Shown: one piece after another, positions 17,869 to 26,311 of the stretch
How positions within the stretch are numbered: position 1 is the first letter of the stretch
How the letters are laid out: every line of letters starts with the position of its first letter
NCBI GenBank assembly: GCA_002841945.1
Contig: PHBI01000058.1
Span: 1 to 40,696 of the forward strand
From: Deltaproteobacteria bacterium HGW-Deltaproteobacteria-14
Lineage (GTDB): Bacteria; Myxococcota_A; UBA9042; PHBI01
DNA length: 40,696 nt
Direction: 5' to 3'
Translations under genes and position numbers: made by a program
Notes under the pieces: generated by a model
Told to the model about the DNA's origin: nothing
The model's database searches: none
The model's input: only the letters and a program-made list of their open reading frames with translations

Positions 17869-19025
17869 CCACCACCACCGCCGACATCGCCCCCAGCGCG
17901 AGCCGCCAGCCGTTCTCTGTGGGGACCATCGGGCGCCTCCTCGCGAGCGGCAGGATCTTCTTCTGGTCCGCCTCGTGGCTGCTCGTCCTGCTCGTCGCGG
18001 GCACCGTCGCCCAGGCCTCGATCGGGCTCTACCAGGCCCAGCAGGAGTACTTCTCCTCCTGGCTCACCTGGGCCGGCCCGATCCCGCTGCCCGGTGGCCG
18101 CCTGACGATGGGGCTCATCGTCATCAACCTCTTCGCGGCGCTCATCTGGCGCTCGCACTGGCGTTGGAACCGGGCCGGCGTGATCATCGCCCACGTCGGC
18201 GCGCTGCTGCTCTTCATCGGTGGCTTCGTGACCGCCATCAGCGCCTCCGAGGGCAGCCTCTCCATCCCCGAGGGCGGCGCGTCGGCGACCGTCCGCGACT
18301 ACAACGAGCTCGAGCTCGCCGTCGTCGACACCACCAACCCCGGCGTCGACGAGGTCATCGCCTTCGGCGGCGGCCTGCTGAAGGCGGGCGCGGTCCTGAC
18401 CGACCCGGCGCTCCCCTTCCAGCTCGAGGTCGACACCTACCACCGCAACGCCACCGCGGCGCGGCGGATGGCCCCCGCCACGGGTGACGAGCAGGCCTTC
18501 AACAGCTCCTGGGAGCTCAAGGGGCTCAGCCTCGACCCCGAGCACGAGCGCAACCGCGCCGGCCTGACCGTCCACCTCGCCGGCGCTGGTGGCCAGGACG
18601 GGACCTACCTGCTGCTCCAGGACATGAACGTTCCCCAGAACGTGACCGTCAACGGCCACCGCTATGGGATCGCGCTGCGTGGTCGCCAGTACGAGCTCCC
18701 GTTCACCCTCCAGCTCATCGACTTCGAGAAGAAGGTCCACCCCGGCACCGGGATGCCCAAGGCGTTCAAGTCGACCGTCAACCTGATTGACGGTGACGTC
18801 AACCGGCGGGTCATCATCCAGATGAACGAGCCCCTGCGGTACAAGGGCTACACCCTCTTCCAGTCGTCCTACATCCAGGGGCGCGGCCCCGAGACGACGG
18901 TCCTAGCCGTGGTCCAGAACGACGGCCGCCTGTTCCCCTACATCTCCAGCATCGTCATCTGCATTGGGCTGCTCCTGCACCTGCTCCTGCAGGTCCCGAA
19001 GCTCATTGGTCGGAGCCGCGTATGA
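17865..19025 (+). CDS. resB: ResB-family cytochrome c biogenesis protein
   Basis: 386 residues; the GTG start overlaps the preceding stop. Transmembrane segments lie near 35-57 (IFFWSASWLLVLLVAGTVAQ), 83-100, 108-126 (VIIAHVGALLLFIGGF) and 357-376 (ISSIVICIGLLLHLLL). A large extracytoplasmic domain sits between the third and fourth. It contains the family's typical late segment VIIQMNEPLRYKGYTLFQSSY. In system II, ResB (Ccs1) works with CcsA to export haem and attach it to apocytochrome c. The next gene starts in an ATGA overlap and encodes that partner. Start and family call are firm. Confidence 0.92.
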   Translation: MTTTTADIAPSASRQPFSVGTIGRLLASGRIFFWSASWLLVLLVAGTVAQASIGLYQAQQEYFSSWLTWAGPIPLPGGRLTMGLIVINLFAALIWRSHWRWNRAGVIIAHVGALLLFIGGFVTAISASEGSLSIPEGGASATVRDYNELELAVVDTTNPGVDEVIAFGGGLLKAGAVLTDPALPFQLEVDTYHRNATAARRMAPATGDEQAFNSSWELKGLSLDPEHERNRAGLTVHLAGAGGQDGTYLLLQDMNVPQNVTVNGHRYGIALRGRQYELPFTLQLIDFEKKVHPGTGMPKAFKSTVNLIDGDVNRRVIIQMNEPLRYKGYTLFQSSYIQGRGPETTVLAVVQNDGRLFPYISSIVICIGLLLHLLLQVPKLIGRSRV

Positions 19026-20953
19026 ACACCCGCCCCACCCGCGCCCTCACCGCGGCCCTCGCCGCGCTCGCCCTCCTCGCGCCGGGCGCCGCCTCCGCCG
19101 CGGGCCCGGCCCCCGACGTCGACGCCTTCGCGCCGGTGCTGGTGCAGCACGAGGGCCGCATCAAGCCGCTCGACACCTTCGCGCGCCACTACCTGTTGAT
19201 GTCCGCGCAGCGCAACACCCTCGACGGCAACAGCGCGCTGTCCTGGCTCGTCGACCTCGCCGTGCACCCGGCCGAGGGGGCGATGCGCCCGGTGTTCAAG
19301 ATCCGGACGCAGGAGGTCCTCGACGGGCTCGGGATGACCGCGAACCCCGACGGGCACTACAGCCTCGCGATCCTCGTCGACGGCATCCGCAACAACCTCG
19401 ACGCGCTCAACGCCCTCTATAGCAAGCCCCCAAAGGAGCGTAGCCCGGTCGAGGCGCGCCTCGTCGATCTGTACATGGCGGCGCAGCAGGTCATCGATCT
19501 GCAGCAGTCGTTCTCGTGCCTGCGCCGGGTCCTGGAGGTCCGCGACCCCGACCTCGCGGCGGCGCTCGGCGTGGCCCCGGGCGGGCTCGTCAGCTACCGC
19601 GCGCTGAGCCGTGAGCGGGCCCGCTTCGCGAAGATGCTGGAGGTCACCGCGGCCGACCCCACGAGCTCGCGACACCGCGCGCTCCTCGCGCTCGCGCAGC
19701 AGTTCCAGCAGCTCGACCAGGACAAGCGCTCGGCGCTGCTGGCGATCATCCCGCCGACCGGCGACGCGGCGGACAGCCGCTGGCGCTCCCCGTGGGACGT
19801 GACGATCAACGGTGGCGCGGACTGGCAGATGACCCTCATGGCGGAGCTCGAGGAGGCCATCGCGGCCTACGACGCGGCCGACGCCAGCGGCTTCGCCCAG
19901 CACCTCGGCGCCTTCGAGTCCGGCGTCCGCGCGCACATCGCCGGCCCGGTGATGAGCGAGTCGGTCGCCCAGCTCGAGGTCACCTACAACCGCGCCGACC
20001 TCTTCAAGTGGAGCATCATCCTCTACATCCTCTCCTTCATCCTGCTGGGTCTCAGCTGGCTCGGCTACCAGCAGAAGCGCCTGCGCATCGGCGCCGGGAC
20101 GGCTTTGGCGCTGGGCTTCGTGCTGCACCTCGCGGGCGTCGTCATGCGCACCATCATCATGGAGCGCCCGCCGGTGACGAACCTCTACGAGTCGGTGGTG
20201 TTCGTGGGGCTCATCGGGGCCTTCGTCGGGCTGTGGATCGAGTGGCGGCGGCGTGACGGCATCGGCATCCTGGCCGGGGTCATCGCCGGCGCGTCGATGC
20301 ACTTCATGGGCTTCAGCTACGCCTCCGAGGGCGACACCATGGGCATGCTCGTGGCGGTCCTCGACTCGAACTTCTGGCTCGCGACCCACGTGCTGACCAT
20401 CACCATCGGCTACGGCGCCGTCGTCATCGCCGCGGTGTTCGGCCACGTCTACCTCATCCAGCGCATCCTGCGCCCCGGGGACCAGGCCAAGCTCAACGCC
20501 ACCATCCGCAACGGGGTCGGGCTCGCCCTGGTCGCGCTCTTCTTCGCGGTGCTCGGGACCATCCTCGGCGGCATCTGGGCCGACCAGAGCTGGGGACGCT
20601 TCTGGGGCTGGGATCCCAAGGAGAACGGCGCGCTGCTCATCTGCTTGTGGCTCCTCATCCTGCTCCACGGGCGGCTGTCGAACATCATCCGCGACCTCGG
20701 CTTCGCCGTCGGGCTGGTGCTGGCCAACATCACCGTGGCGACCGCCTGGTTCGGCGTGAACCTGCTGTCGGTGGGCCTGCACTCCTACGGCTTCACCAAC
20801 AGCATGGCGTTCGGGCTGCTCCTCTTCTGCGGCGGCGAGGTCGTGTTCGCGGTCGGCGCCTACATCATCATCAAGGCCCGGGAGCGCAACGGCGGCATCC
20901 GCAGTGGCGACGCCCCCCGTGGGCCGTCTGACCCGGTGGTCTCCACCAAGTGA
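19022..20953 (+). CDS. ccsA: CcsA/ResC-type cytochrome c biogenesis protein with extended N-terminal extracytoplasmic domain
   Basis: 643 residues; the ATG overlaps the resB stop by 4 bases. A signal-like segment (residues 1-26) is followed by about 310 residues outside the membrane (early motif RIKPLDTFARHYLLM). The CcsA core begins near residue 336 with WSIILYILSFILLGLSW and has about eight membrane helices. The tryptophan-rich haem-handling motif is intact (SWGRFWGWDPKENGALL) and is followed by the His-containing LLILLHGRLSN. Further conserved His residues occur at ERPPVTNLYESVVF and near ATHVLTITIGYG. The protein ligates haem and joins it to apocytochrome c together with ResB. The long N-terminal domain is not found in the minimal plastid-type CcsA. 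Confidence 0.92.
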   Translation: MNTRPTRALTAALAALALLAPGAASAAGPAPDVDAFAPVLVQHEGRIKPLDTFARHYLLMSAQRNTLDGNSALSWLVDLAVHPAEGAMRPVFKIRTQEVLDGLGMTANPDGHYSLAILVDGIRNNLDALNALYSKPPKERSPVEARLVDLYMAAQQVIDLQQSFSCLRRVLEVRDPDLAAALGVAPGGLVSYRALSRERARFAKMLEVTAADPTSSRHRALLALAQQFQQLDQDKRSALLAIIPPTGDAADSRWRSPWDVTINGGADWQMTLMAELEEAIAAYDAADASGFAQHLGAFESGVRAHIAGPVMSESVAQLEVTYNRADLFKWSIILYILSFILLGLSWLGYQQKRLRIGAGTALALGFVLHLAGVVMRTIIMERPPVTNLYESVVFVGLIGAFVGLWIEWRRRDGIGILAGVIAGASMHFMGFSYASEGDTMGMLVAVLDSNFWLATHVLTITIGYGAVVIAAVFGHVYLIQRILRPGDQAKLNATIRNGVGLALVALFFAVLGTILGGIWADQSWGRFWGWDPKENGALLICLWLLILLHGRLSNIIRDLGFAVGLVLANITVATAWFGVNLLSVGLHSYGFTNSMAFGLLLFCGGEVVFAVGAYIIIKARERNGGIRSGDAPRGPSDPVVSTK

Positions 20954-20989
20954 TTCTCGCGGGCTGGAGAGGCGTCCGGGGAGCGGCTC

Positions 20990-21021
20990 CGACCCGGTGT
21001 GTTAAATGGCACACTGGGTCG
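20990..21021. terminator. Strong hairpin between convergent ccsA and OPT genes
   Basis: GACCCGGTGTG (20991-21001) and CACACTGGGTC (21010-21020) form an 11-bp stem with one G-T wobble; C20990-G21021 adds a twelfth pair. The loop is TTAAATGG. It lies between two converging stop codons (20953 and 21033), so a bidirectional terminator is likely. There is no U-tract, as is common in very GC-rich genomes. A smaller palindrome GGAGC-G-GCTCC adjoins it. Confidence 0.6.
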
Positions 21022-21032
21022 AGCGCGCCGGA

Positions 21033-23000
21033 TCAGAGGCCGAGGTTCACGACCGCGACGATGACGCCCATGATCGAGATGCCGGCGATGAGCCCGGCGG
21101 CGATCGGGACGAGGTAGGTCTCGGACTGCTGCTTGTTGCGGGTGTGCCATGCCCACCCGATGATCGCGCCGAGGAGCATCGCGAACGGGTACTGGAACGG
21201 CAGGATGAGGCCGAGCCCGAGGCCGGTCGCCGACGGCAGGTACTGCTTCACCTTGGGGAGGAACTTCTCGAGCAGCACGAGGATGATGCCCAGGGCGCCG
21301 CCCCACACCATGAGCGCGCGGTGGGTCGGGTGCATGTTCTCGAGGCCGTACTTGAAGATCTCGGCGACCGCCTTCCACGCCTGGGCCGCCGGGGCCGGAA
21401 ACTCGGGGGCCACGCCGTCGTGGCCGAGCAGGGTCGTCGCGTCCGGCACGAGCAGGTAGTAGCCGCCGACCATGGCGACGGTGCCGATGAAGATGCCCAT
21501 GAACTGCGCGACGAACTGCCGCCGCGGGTGGGCGCCGAGGAGGTAGCCCGATTTGAGGTCGTTGAGGAGGTCGGCCGATGAGGTCGCGCAGTTGGCCGTG
21601 ATGCTGGCGGTCATGAGGTTGGCGGTCGTCGACTGGGGGATGAGGACGCCGTAGGTGAGCTGTGTGATCTTGCCCATCGCGCCGATCGGGGTGATGTCGG
21701 TCTCGCCGGTGGCGCGGGCGGCGACCAGGGCCAGGAAGAAGGTCATCACGATGGCGATGACGCCGTAGTACCAGGGGATGTGGAACCACACCTCGCCGGC
21801 GACGCAGATGCCGGCGCCGAAGAAGATCGTCCCGTAGAGAAACCAGGTGCCCGGGACCTCGGTGCGCCTCACGAGGGCGTCCGCCTCGCTGGTGCCGCCG
21901 CCCCCGAAGCCCTTGAAGGCGCGGACGATGGTGCGCCACTGCAGGGCGAAGGCGAGGAGCCCGGAGGTCACCATGATCGGGACGCCGAACCAGATCCCGC
22001 TCTCCTTCCAGGCCTTGTAGGGCGCGGTGACGGCGGTGATGTCGACGCCCGCGGGGGTGGTCCAGACGTCCTCGAGGCCGGCCGGTCCGAAGCCGTAGGC
22101 GAGGGCGAGCCCGCCGACGACCATCCAGAACGACGTCCGCACGCCGATGATGGCGCCCGCGGCGATCATGACGGGGTTCGAGTCCATCACGAGGGTCCAG
22201 TCCGAGGGGACCGTGTCCTTGCCGTGGAACTTCCCGAGGGACGGGAGCCAGTCGAAGATCTTGGCGGCGCCGGCGATGAGGCCCTCGCGGGTCTCGACGA
22301 CGTGGACCTTGAGCTCGATCAGCAGCGGGAAGACGGCGCCGACGGCCATGCCGCCGAGCAGGGCGCGGGCCTTCTTGAGGGCCTGGTCGCCGTGGGAGTA
22401 GAGCGCTTGGAGGGTCACGGCCGCCGCGGTGCCGGAGGGGAACTTGAGGCGATCGCGGTTGATGAGGTTGCGCTTCATCGGGATCGCCATGAGCGTCCCG
22501 AGCGCGGCGAGGAGCAGGGTCCACACGCCGACGCCGATGATCGAGACGTGCTCGCCCTTGGGGTTGTCGGCGGTGACCGAGAGCATGAGCAGCGCCGGGA
22601 TCGCTGAGACCATCGCGCTGCCGGTGGCGTAGCCGGCGGAGCTGGCCGTCGACTGCATGCAGTTGGTCTCGAGGATCGTCATCGGCGAGCGCGCCAGCTT
22701 CAGCGACAAGAAGAGGCGCCACAGGGCGAAGGACAGGATGCAGGCCGTGATGGCGATGCCGAGGCCCCAGCCGGTCTTCAGGCCGATGTAGAGGTTGGTG
22801 AAGGCGAGCAGGCCGCCGAGGATCATGCCCATCACGACGGCGCGCACCGTCAGCTGCGGGACGTCCTCGCCACGGAAGACCTGGGCGTACCAAGTGGCCT
22901 CGTCCATCTCGAGGACCTGGTCGGGCGAGATGTCGAGGGGACCGTACTGTGCGGCCTCCTCGACGGTCTTCGGGGCGGTCTGGAACAGGGCCATGGGCAT
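21033..23000 (-). CDS. OPT-family oligopeptide/metal-chelate transporter
   Basis: 655 residues. The start is taken as the ATG at 23000 (MPMALFQ), with a second ATG two codons on; neither has a strong ribosome site. About 14-16 hydrophobic helices are visible. Family features (PF03169) include AFTNLYIGLKTGWGLGIAIT near the N-terminus, ETNCMQSTASSAGYATGSAM, the LKFPSGTAAAVTLQALYS segment, ITANCATSSADLLNDLKSGY and a C-terminal GLGLILPFQYPFAMLLGAII. It is an inner-membrane transporter. OPT proteins move oligopeptides or metal-siderophore complexes, and the substrate cannot be told from the sequence. It stands alone: convergent with ccsA, divergent from the small gene at 23139. Confidence 0.93.
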   Translation of the reverse strand: MPMALFQTAPKTVEEAAQYGPLDISPDQVLEMDEATWYAQVFRGEDVPQLTVRAVVMGMILGGLLAFTNLYIGLKTGWGLGIAITACILSFALWRLFLSLKLARSPMTILETNCMQSTASSAGYATGSAMVSAIPALLMLSVTADNPKGEHVSIIGVGVWTLLLAALGTLMAIPMKRNLINRDRLKFPSGTAAAVTLQALYSHGDQALKKARALLGGMAVGAVFPLLIELKVHVVETREGLIAGAAKIFDWLPSLGKFHGKDTVPSDWTLVMDSNPVMIAAGAIIGVRTSFWMVVGGLALAYGFGPAGLEDVWTTPAGVDITAVTAPYKAWKESGIWFGVPIMVTSGLLAFALQWRTIVRAFKGFGGGGTSEADALVRRTEVPGTWFLYGTIFFGAGICVAGEVWFHIPWYYGVIAIVMTFFLALVAARATGETDITPIGAMGKITQLTYGVLIPQSTTANLMTASITANCATSSADLLNDLKSGYLLGAHPRRQFVAQFMGIFIGTVAMVGGYYLLVPDATTLLGHDGVAPEFPAPAAQAWKAVAEIFKYGLENMHPTHRALMVWGGALGIILVLLEKFLPKVKQYLPSATGLGLGLILPFQYPFAMLLGAIIGWAWHTRNKQQSETYLVPIAAGLIAGISIMGVIVAVVNLGL

Positions 23001-23138
23001 GTCCGGGTGGGCGAGTGAAAGGGCTGTGATGCCAGGTTTTCTCCGCTCTGGCCAGCCCGTCACCGTGACGTGCGGCCTCGAGGTCGCGTCGCCACTCTCG
23101 ATGCGATAAGCTCGGGGTATCGCGACTCGGAGGAGTAC

Positions 23139-23348
23139 ATGGCCCAGCAGGCGACCAAGCAGGAGAAGGCCCCGGCGAACCCGGCGGCGCCGGCGACGGC
23201 GACGGAGCAGGAGACGCGCGGCTCGAGCATGAAGAAGGAGCTCGCCGGGATGGACTTCGCGGCGCAAGAGAAGGCGCTCGCGCCGCCGGGCGAGGGCCCG
23301 GGGGCCGGCGGCGGCCCGCCGATGACGTACGGCGGCGGCGGCGGCTGA
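23139..23348 (+). CDS. Small disordered protein with a GMDFAAQEKALAPP motif
   Basis: 69 residues. ATG 23139 is chosen because GGAGGAG ends three bases before it; upstream in-frame codons lack a site. The N-terminal half is rich in Ala, Gln, Pro, Thr and Glu (disordered), the middle reads MKKELAGMDFAAQEKALAPP, and the tail is almost all Gly and Pro (TYGGGGG). There is no signal peptide. The central motif resembles short GM-[FY]-xx-Q-xx-L-x-P segments that I recall from low-complexity parts of large exported or DUF4157-type proteins, but that is memory, not a search. It is divergent from the OPT gene and converges on the methyltransferase. The good ribosome site and codon use support a real gene; function unknown. 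Confidence 0.6.
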   Translation: MAQQATKQEKAPANPAAPATATEQETRGSSMKKELAGMDFAAQEKALAPPGEGPGAGGGPPMTYGGGGG

Positions 23349-23380
23349 CGCGAGCGATCGTCGGCGCGACCTGGCGTCGC

Positions 23381-24094
23381 CTACAGGCGCACCGCGCGGA
23401 CGAGCAGGCGCGGGCTCGACTCCGTGAGCGGCGCGTCGCCGTAGTCGCCGTGGAGGGCCTCGACGGCGAAGCCCGCGGCCTCGAGCATCCACTCGACCTC
23501 GCTCGGGAAGATGAGCCGCAGCACCAGCGGTGAGGCCGCGATCAGCGCGCCGTCCACGTAGTAGCGATCCACGAGCTCGAGGCGCTGGCGCACCGGGGAG
23601 CGGTGGGTCTCGCGCGTGCGCCGCACGGCGCGTCCGTCGAGCGTCCCCTCCCAGGCCAGCCGCTCTGGGCTGTGTGGGGTCCCGAGGAGGGCGAAGCTCG
23701 GCATCGGCAGATCGAGGGTCAGCGCGCCGCCGGGCACCAGCGTCCGCTGGCAGCAGGCCAGGCACGCGTGCTGATCGGCGCGGGTGGCGAGGAAGTTGAA
23801 CGCGCCATTGGGGGCCACGATCTCGCTGAACGCGCCGAGATCGAAGGTCCGCATATCGGCCTCGACGTAGCGCGCGTCCGGGGCCTTCTGGCGGGCGACG
23901 GCCAGCATCGGGGCGCTCACGTCGAGGCCCGTGACCGGGCGCGTCCGCGCGAGCCGGCGGCCGATGCGCCCGGTGCCGCAGCCCAGCACGAGCAGCGGCC
24001 CTCGCGTCCCGTGGCGCGCGAAGTACTCGACGTCGGAGTCCAGCGCTCCGTACTCGGCTTCGTAGAGATCGGCGACGCTCTGATAGGGGTCCAC
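23381..24094 (-). CDS. Class I SAM-dependent methyltransferase
   Basis: 237 residues from GTG 24094, which has GAGG five bases upstream and gives MDPYQSVADLYEAEYG, a usual beginning for this group. The frame is open further upstream, but that stretch is Arg/Pro-rich and not protein-like. Motif I is LLVLGCGTGRIGRRLA, motif II includes VTGLDVSAPMLAVARQKA, then YVEADMRTFDLG and a post-motif LVPGGALTLDLPMP. The C-terminal part (RYYVDGALIAASPLVLRLIFPSEVEWMLEAAG split over a beta-rich cap) resembles small-molecule methyltransferases. The substrate is unknown. It lies downstream of the two small exported proteins on the same strand with a 164-base gap, so it may be transcribed separately. Confidence 0.85.
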   Translation of the reverse strand: MDPYQSVADLYEAEYGALDSDVEYFARHGTRGPLLVLGCGTGRIGRRLARTRPVTGLDVSAPMLAVARQKAPDARYVEADMRTFDLGAFSEIVAPNGAFNFLATRADQHACLACCQRTLVPGGALTLDLPMPSFALLGTPHSPERLAWEGTLDGRAVRRTRETHRSPVRQRLELVDRYYVDGALIAASPLVLRLIFPSEVEWMLEAAGFAVEALHGDYGDAPLTESSPRLLVRAVRL

Positions 24095-24258
24095 GTACAC
24101 CTCGTGCCCGCGCGGCGACCGGCGGAGCGTGTGAGGTGTGCGCTCGCCGCCGCGATTTGACGAGCGCGATCGCCCGCGGCCGTGGCGCTGGCCGTTCGGA
24201 TCGCGCGCACCGGGGCGCGGTCGGGGGCGCGGCGGCGTCGCCGCGATCAGCGCGCCCG

Positions 24259-24834
24259 TCAGCGCTCTTCGCAGTGGCAGGTCTGGGCCGACCACAGGCA
24301 GAGGTCCGTGAAGACGCCGCCGCTGGTGCCGTAGGCCACCTCGCAGCCGTCGGCGCCCTCGTAGACCTCGTAGCCGTTACGGTGGCCGTCGCAGTCGATG
24401 AAGTCGACCGCGATCGTGGCGTGCAGGACGCACTCGACCTCGCACGAGAAGCCCGCGGCGAGGTCGGCGGTCGTCTCGAAGCGGTCGGGACCGATCTGCC
24501 ACCACGTCGGGCAGCTCGGGTCGCCCCAGTCCGACCAGTAGAGGACCGCGGTCCACACGCCGTGGCACTTCACGAGCATGCGGTCGTCGAGGTAGCTGCA
24601 GTGGGCGACGGCGTCGGTCGTCGCGCCGTCCACCTCGGCCACGGCCGTGTCTCCGCTGGTGGCACCGTCGGCGTCCGTCGTGGCGGTGTCGCCCGGCGCG
24701 GCGGCGTCGGCGTCCGGGGTGACGTCGCCGGCCGTGGTGTCGTGGGTCGTCTGAGAGGCGCCGTCACCGCAGGCGGGCAGGGCGCCCAGGATGAGCGCGA
24801 GGGCGAGGCAGGCGCCGGCGAAACTGACCTGCAT
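24259..24834 (-). CDS. Predicted Cys-rich lipoprotein, function unknown
   Basis: 191 residues; ATG with AGGAG upstream. The signal peptide ends in lipobox LPAC (Cys22). Residues 25-75 are a repetitive Asp/Thr/Ala linker of the type DTATTDADGATSGDTA, common in surface lipoproteins of this bacterial group. The C-terminal domain (about 78-191) has about ten Cys (including HCSYLDD, VKCHG, DPSCPTWW, FSCEVECV, DCDGHRNGYEVY, GCEVAYG, DLCLW and CHCEER), which suggests a disulphide-bonded extracellular domain. No named family is recognised. The gene begins 32 bases after a small exported-protein gene, so the two likely form an operon. Confidence 0.82.
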   Translation of the reverse strand: MQVSFAGACLALALILGALPACGDGASQTTHDTTAGDVTPDADAAAPGDTATTDADGATSGDTAVAEVDGATTDAVAHCSYLDDRMLVKCHGVWTAVLYWSDWGDPSCPTWWQIGPDRFETTADLAAGFSCEVECVLHATIAVDFIDCDGHRNGYEVYEGADGCEVAYGTSGGVFTDLCLWSAQTCHCEER

Positions 24835-24866
24835 GGCTCCTGCGGTGGCGGGGTCTGGCTCGCGTG

Positions 24867-25193
24867 TCAACGCGCGTTGCGCTCGTCGTGGCCCCCTCGC
24901 TTGGGCGGCGGCGTCGGGTTGGTGCGGGCCGGGGGCTCGTCCCGCTTGGGGGGGACGATCACGCAGCGGGACGTCTCGGGGCCGTCCCCGTCGCGCGTGC
25001 GGGTGATGCGGATGACCCAATCCGAGTCGTCCTCGCCGCGCTCGATCTCGCACGAGGTCTGGCCCCGCTGCGTCGCGTCCGCGGCCACGAGGGATGTGTC
25101 CCGAGCCACGCCGTCCGCGGCGTCGGCCGCTCCGAACGGGAGACTCACCAGGCCTCCAACCACCACCATCACGGCCGCTCGCAGGCTCCGCAT
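24867..25193 (-). CDS. Small exported protein, function unknown
   Basis: 108 residues; ATG with an excellent site (GGAGGTG, spacing about 5). A signal peptide (LRAAVMVVVGGLVSLPF, cleavage near GAADA) is followed by a short domain with one Cys pair (TSCEIERGEDDSDWVIRI and TSRCVIVPP) that could form a disulphide. The C-terminal tail is Pro/Arg/Lys-rich (PPARTNPTPPPKRGG) and likely disordered. No family is recognised. It is the first gene of a probable operon with the Cys-rich lipoprotein downstream. Confidence 0.75.
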   Translation of the reverse strand: MRSLRAAVMVVVGGLVSLPFGAADAADGVARDTSLVAADATQRGQTSCEIERGEDDSDWVIRITRTRDGDGPETSRCVIVPPKRDEPPARTNPTPPPKRGGHDERNAR

Positions 25194-25235
25194 GGTCCAC
25201 CTCCAGGTGTGCTTGACGGTGTCAATCTACGCCAC

Positions 25236-25264
25236 TCCATACCCATGTCACGCGCGAGGTCCAA
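25236..25264 (-). promoter_or_regulatory. Possible sigma70-type promoter for the small exported-protein operon
   Basis: On the minus strand TTGGAC (25264-25259) and TATGGA (25241-25236) are 17 bases apart, 43 bases before the ATG at 25193. The matches are partial. The inverted repeat at 25213-25225 would sit just after the transcription start. Confidence 0.3.
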
Positions 25265-25372
25265 AATCGGTTCCACGGAATCGGTGTCGTGCCGCGGGGC
25301 GTATCCGGGGCGTCGGCCAGCGCCGCGACGGCGCTGTCACCCAAACGTTGCACGATTCGGGAGGGTCCGACC

Positions 25373-25401
25373 TTGTGCCGGAGCGCCCGAAAGGCTAGGA
25401 C
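25373..25401 (+). promoter_or_regulatory. Weak promoter candidate for the purine operon
   Basis: TTGTGC (25373-25378) and TAGGAC (25396-25401) are separated by 17 bases and lie about 100 bases before purQ. Each matches the consensus at three of six positions, so this is only a candidate. Confidence 0.25.
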
Positions 25402-25472
25402 CAAGCCTGAGCTCATGGCGGTTTCACGCCCCAAGCGCTAGCAGTCCGCCCTAGCCCAAGAGAGCCCCCACC

Positions 25473-25502
25473 ATGGTCGACCACCACGAGGTCTGGACTT
25501 GA
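25473..25502 (+). other. Nine-codon leader frame overlapping the purQ start
   Basis: An ATG at 25473 opens a frame MVDHHEVWT whose TGA (25500-25502) overlaps the TTG start of purQ (25499-25501). Its codons contain the purQ ribosome site (GAGGT, 25488-25492). Translation of this peptide would therefore affect initiation of purQ, by coupling or occlusion. It may be chance; only a weak site precedes the ATG. Confidence 0.35.
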
Positions 25503-26290
25503 AGCCCCCCGTCCTCGTGCTGCGCGTGACCGGGACCAACCGGGACCACGACGCAGCGCGCGCCTGCGCCCTCGCCGGTGGCGCGCCCGAGATCGTCCAC
25601 GTCAACGCCCTCGCGGAGGATCCGGGGCGGCTCGCGGACTATCGCATGCTGGTCCTGCCCGGCGGCTTCAGCTACGGCGACGACCTCGGCGCCGGCAAGG
25701 TCTGGGCGCTGCTCCTACAGACCCTCTTGAGCGCGTCGCTGGGCGACTTCGTCGCGGCCGGGCGCCCGATCATCGGCATCTGCAACGGCTTCCAGGCGCT
25801 GGTCAAGGCGGGGTTCCTTCCCGGGTTCGGTCAGGCGCCGCGCCCCGGCGCCGCGCCGCGCCAGGCCGCCACCCTCACCCATAACGACTCCGGTCACTTC
25901 GAGTGCCGCTGGGTCGAGCTCGCGCCCGATCCGGCGAGCCCGTGCGTCTTCACCCGCGGCCTGAGCGAGCCCATCACCTGCCCCGTCGCCCACGGCGAGG
26001 GCAAGCTCGTCGCCTCCCCGGCGGTCCTCAGCGAGATCGAGCAGGGCCACCTCGCCCCGCTCCGCTACGCGCCCACCGCGGGGCACCCCGCAGGCTATCC
26101 CGGCAACCCCAACGGCTCCGCCCGGCACATCGCGGCGCTCACCAACCCGGCCGGCACCATCCTCGGGCTGATGCCACACCCCGAGGACCACATTACCCCG
26201 GAGCAGCATCCGGGCTATCATCGTGGCGCCCGCGGCGGCAGCGGGCTCGCTCTGTTCGAGCGCGGCGTGGCTTACGCCGCCCAGCTCTGA
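25499..26290 (+). CDS. purQ: Phosphoribosylformylglycinamidine synthase, glutamine amidotransferase subunit PurQ
   Basis: 263 residues. The TTG start is set by GAGGT six bases upstream and by the family's N-terminal strand (PPVLVLRVTGTNRDHD). It is a class I glutaminase: LVLPGGFSYGDDLGAGK forms the oxyanion region, the nucleophile is C95 in IIGICNGFQALVKAGFLPG, and the His-Glu pair is in GLMPHPEDHI. It provides ammonia to PurL for FGAR to FGAM conversion, the fourth step of purine synthesis. It is longer than the B. subtilis form, mainly in the segment before the His-Glu pair (HPAGYPGNPNGSARHIA). purL and purS are not adjacent. It heads a run of six purine genes. Confidence 0.93.
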   Translation: MKPPVLVLRVTGTNRDHDAARACALAGGAPEIVHVNALAEDPGRLADYRMLVLPGGFSYGDDLGAGKVWALLLQTLLSASLGDFVAAGRPIIGICNGFQALVKAGFLPGFGQAPRPGAAPRQAATLTHNDSGHFECRWVELAPDPASPCVFTRGLSEPITCPVAHGEGKLVASPAVLSEIEQGHLAPLRYAPTAGHPAGYPGNPNGSARHIAALTNPAGTILGLMPHPEDHITPEQHPGYHRGARGGSGLALFERGVAYAAQL

Positions 26291-26311
26291 CCATCCACAG
26301 GAGGGCACGCC

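Larger units (their letters stand above)
25194..25498. other. 305-bp region between divergent exported-protein operon and purine operon
   Basis: It contains a possible minus-strand promoter (25236-25264), an inverted repeat TTGAC-GGT-GTCAA (25213-25225) in the predicted leader of the minus operon, a weak plus-strand promoter candidate (25373-25401) and a nine-codon leader frame that overlaps the purQ start (25473-25502). I see no purine riboswitch. Confidence 0.5.
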
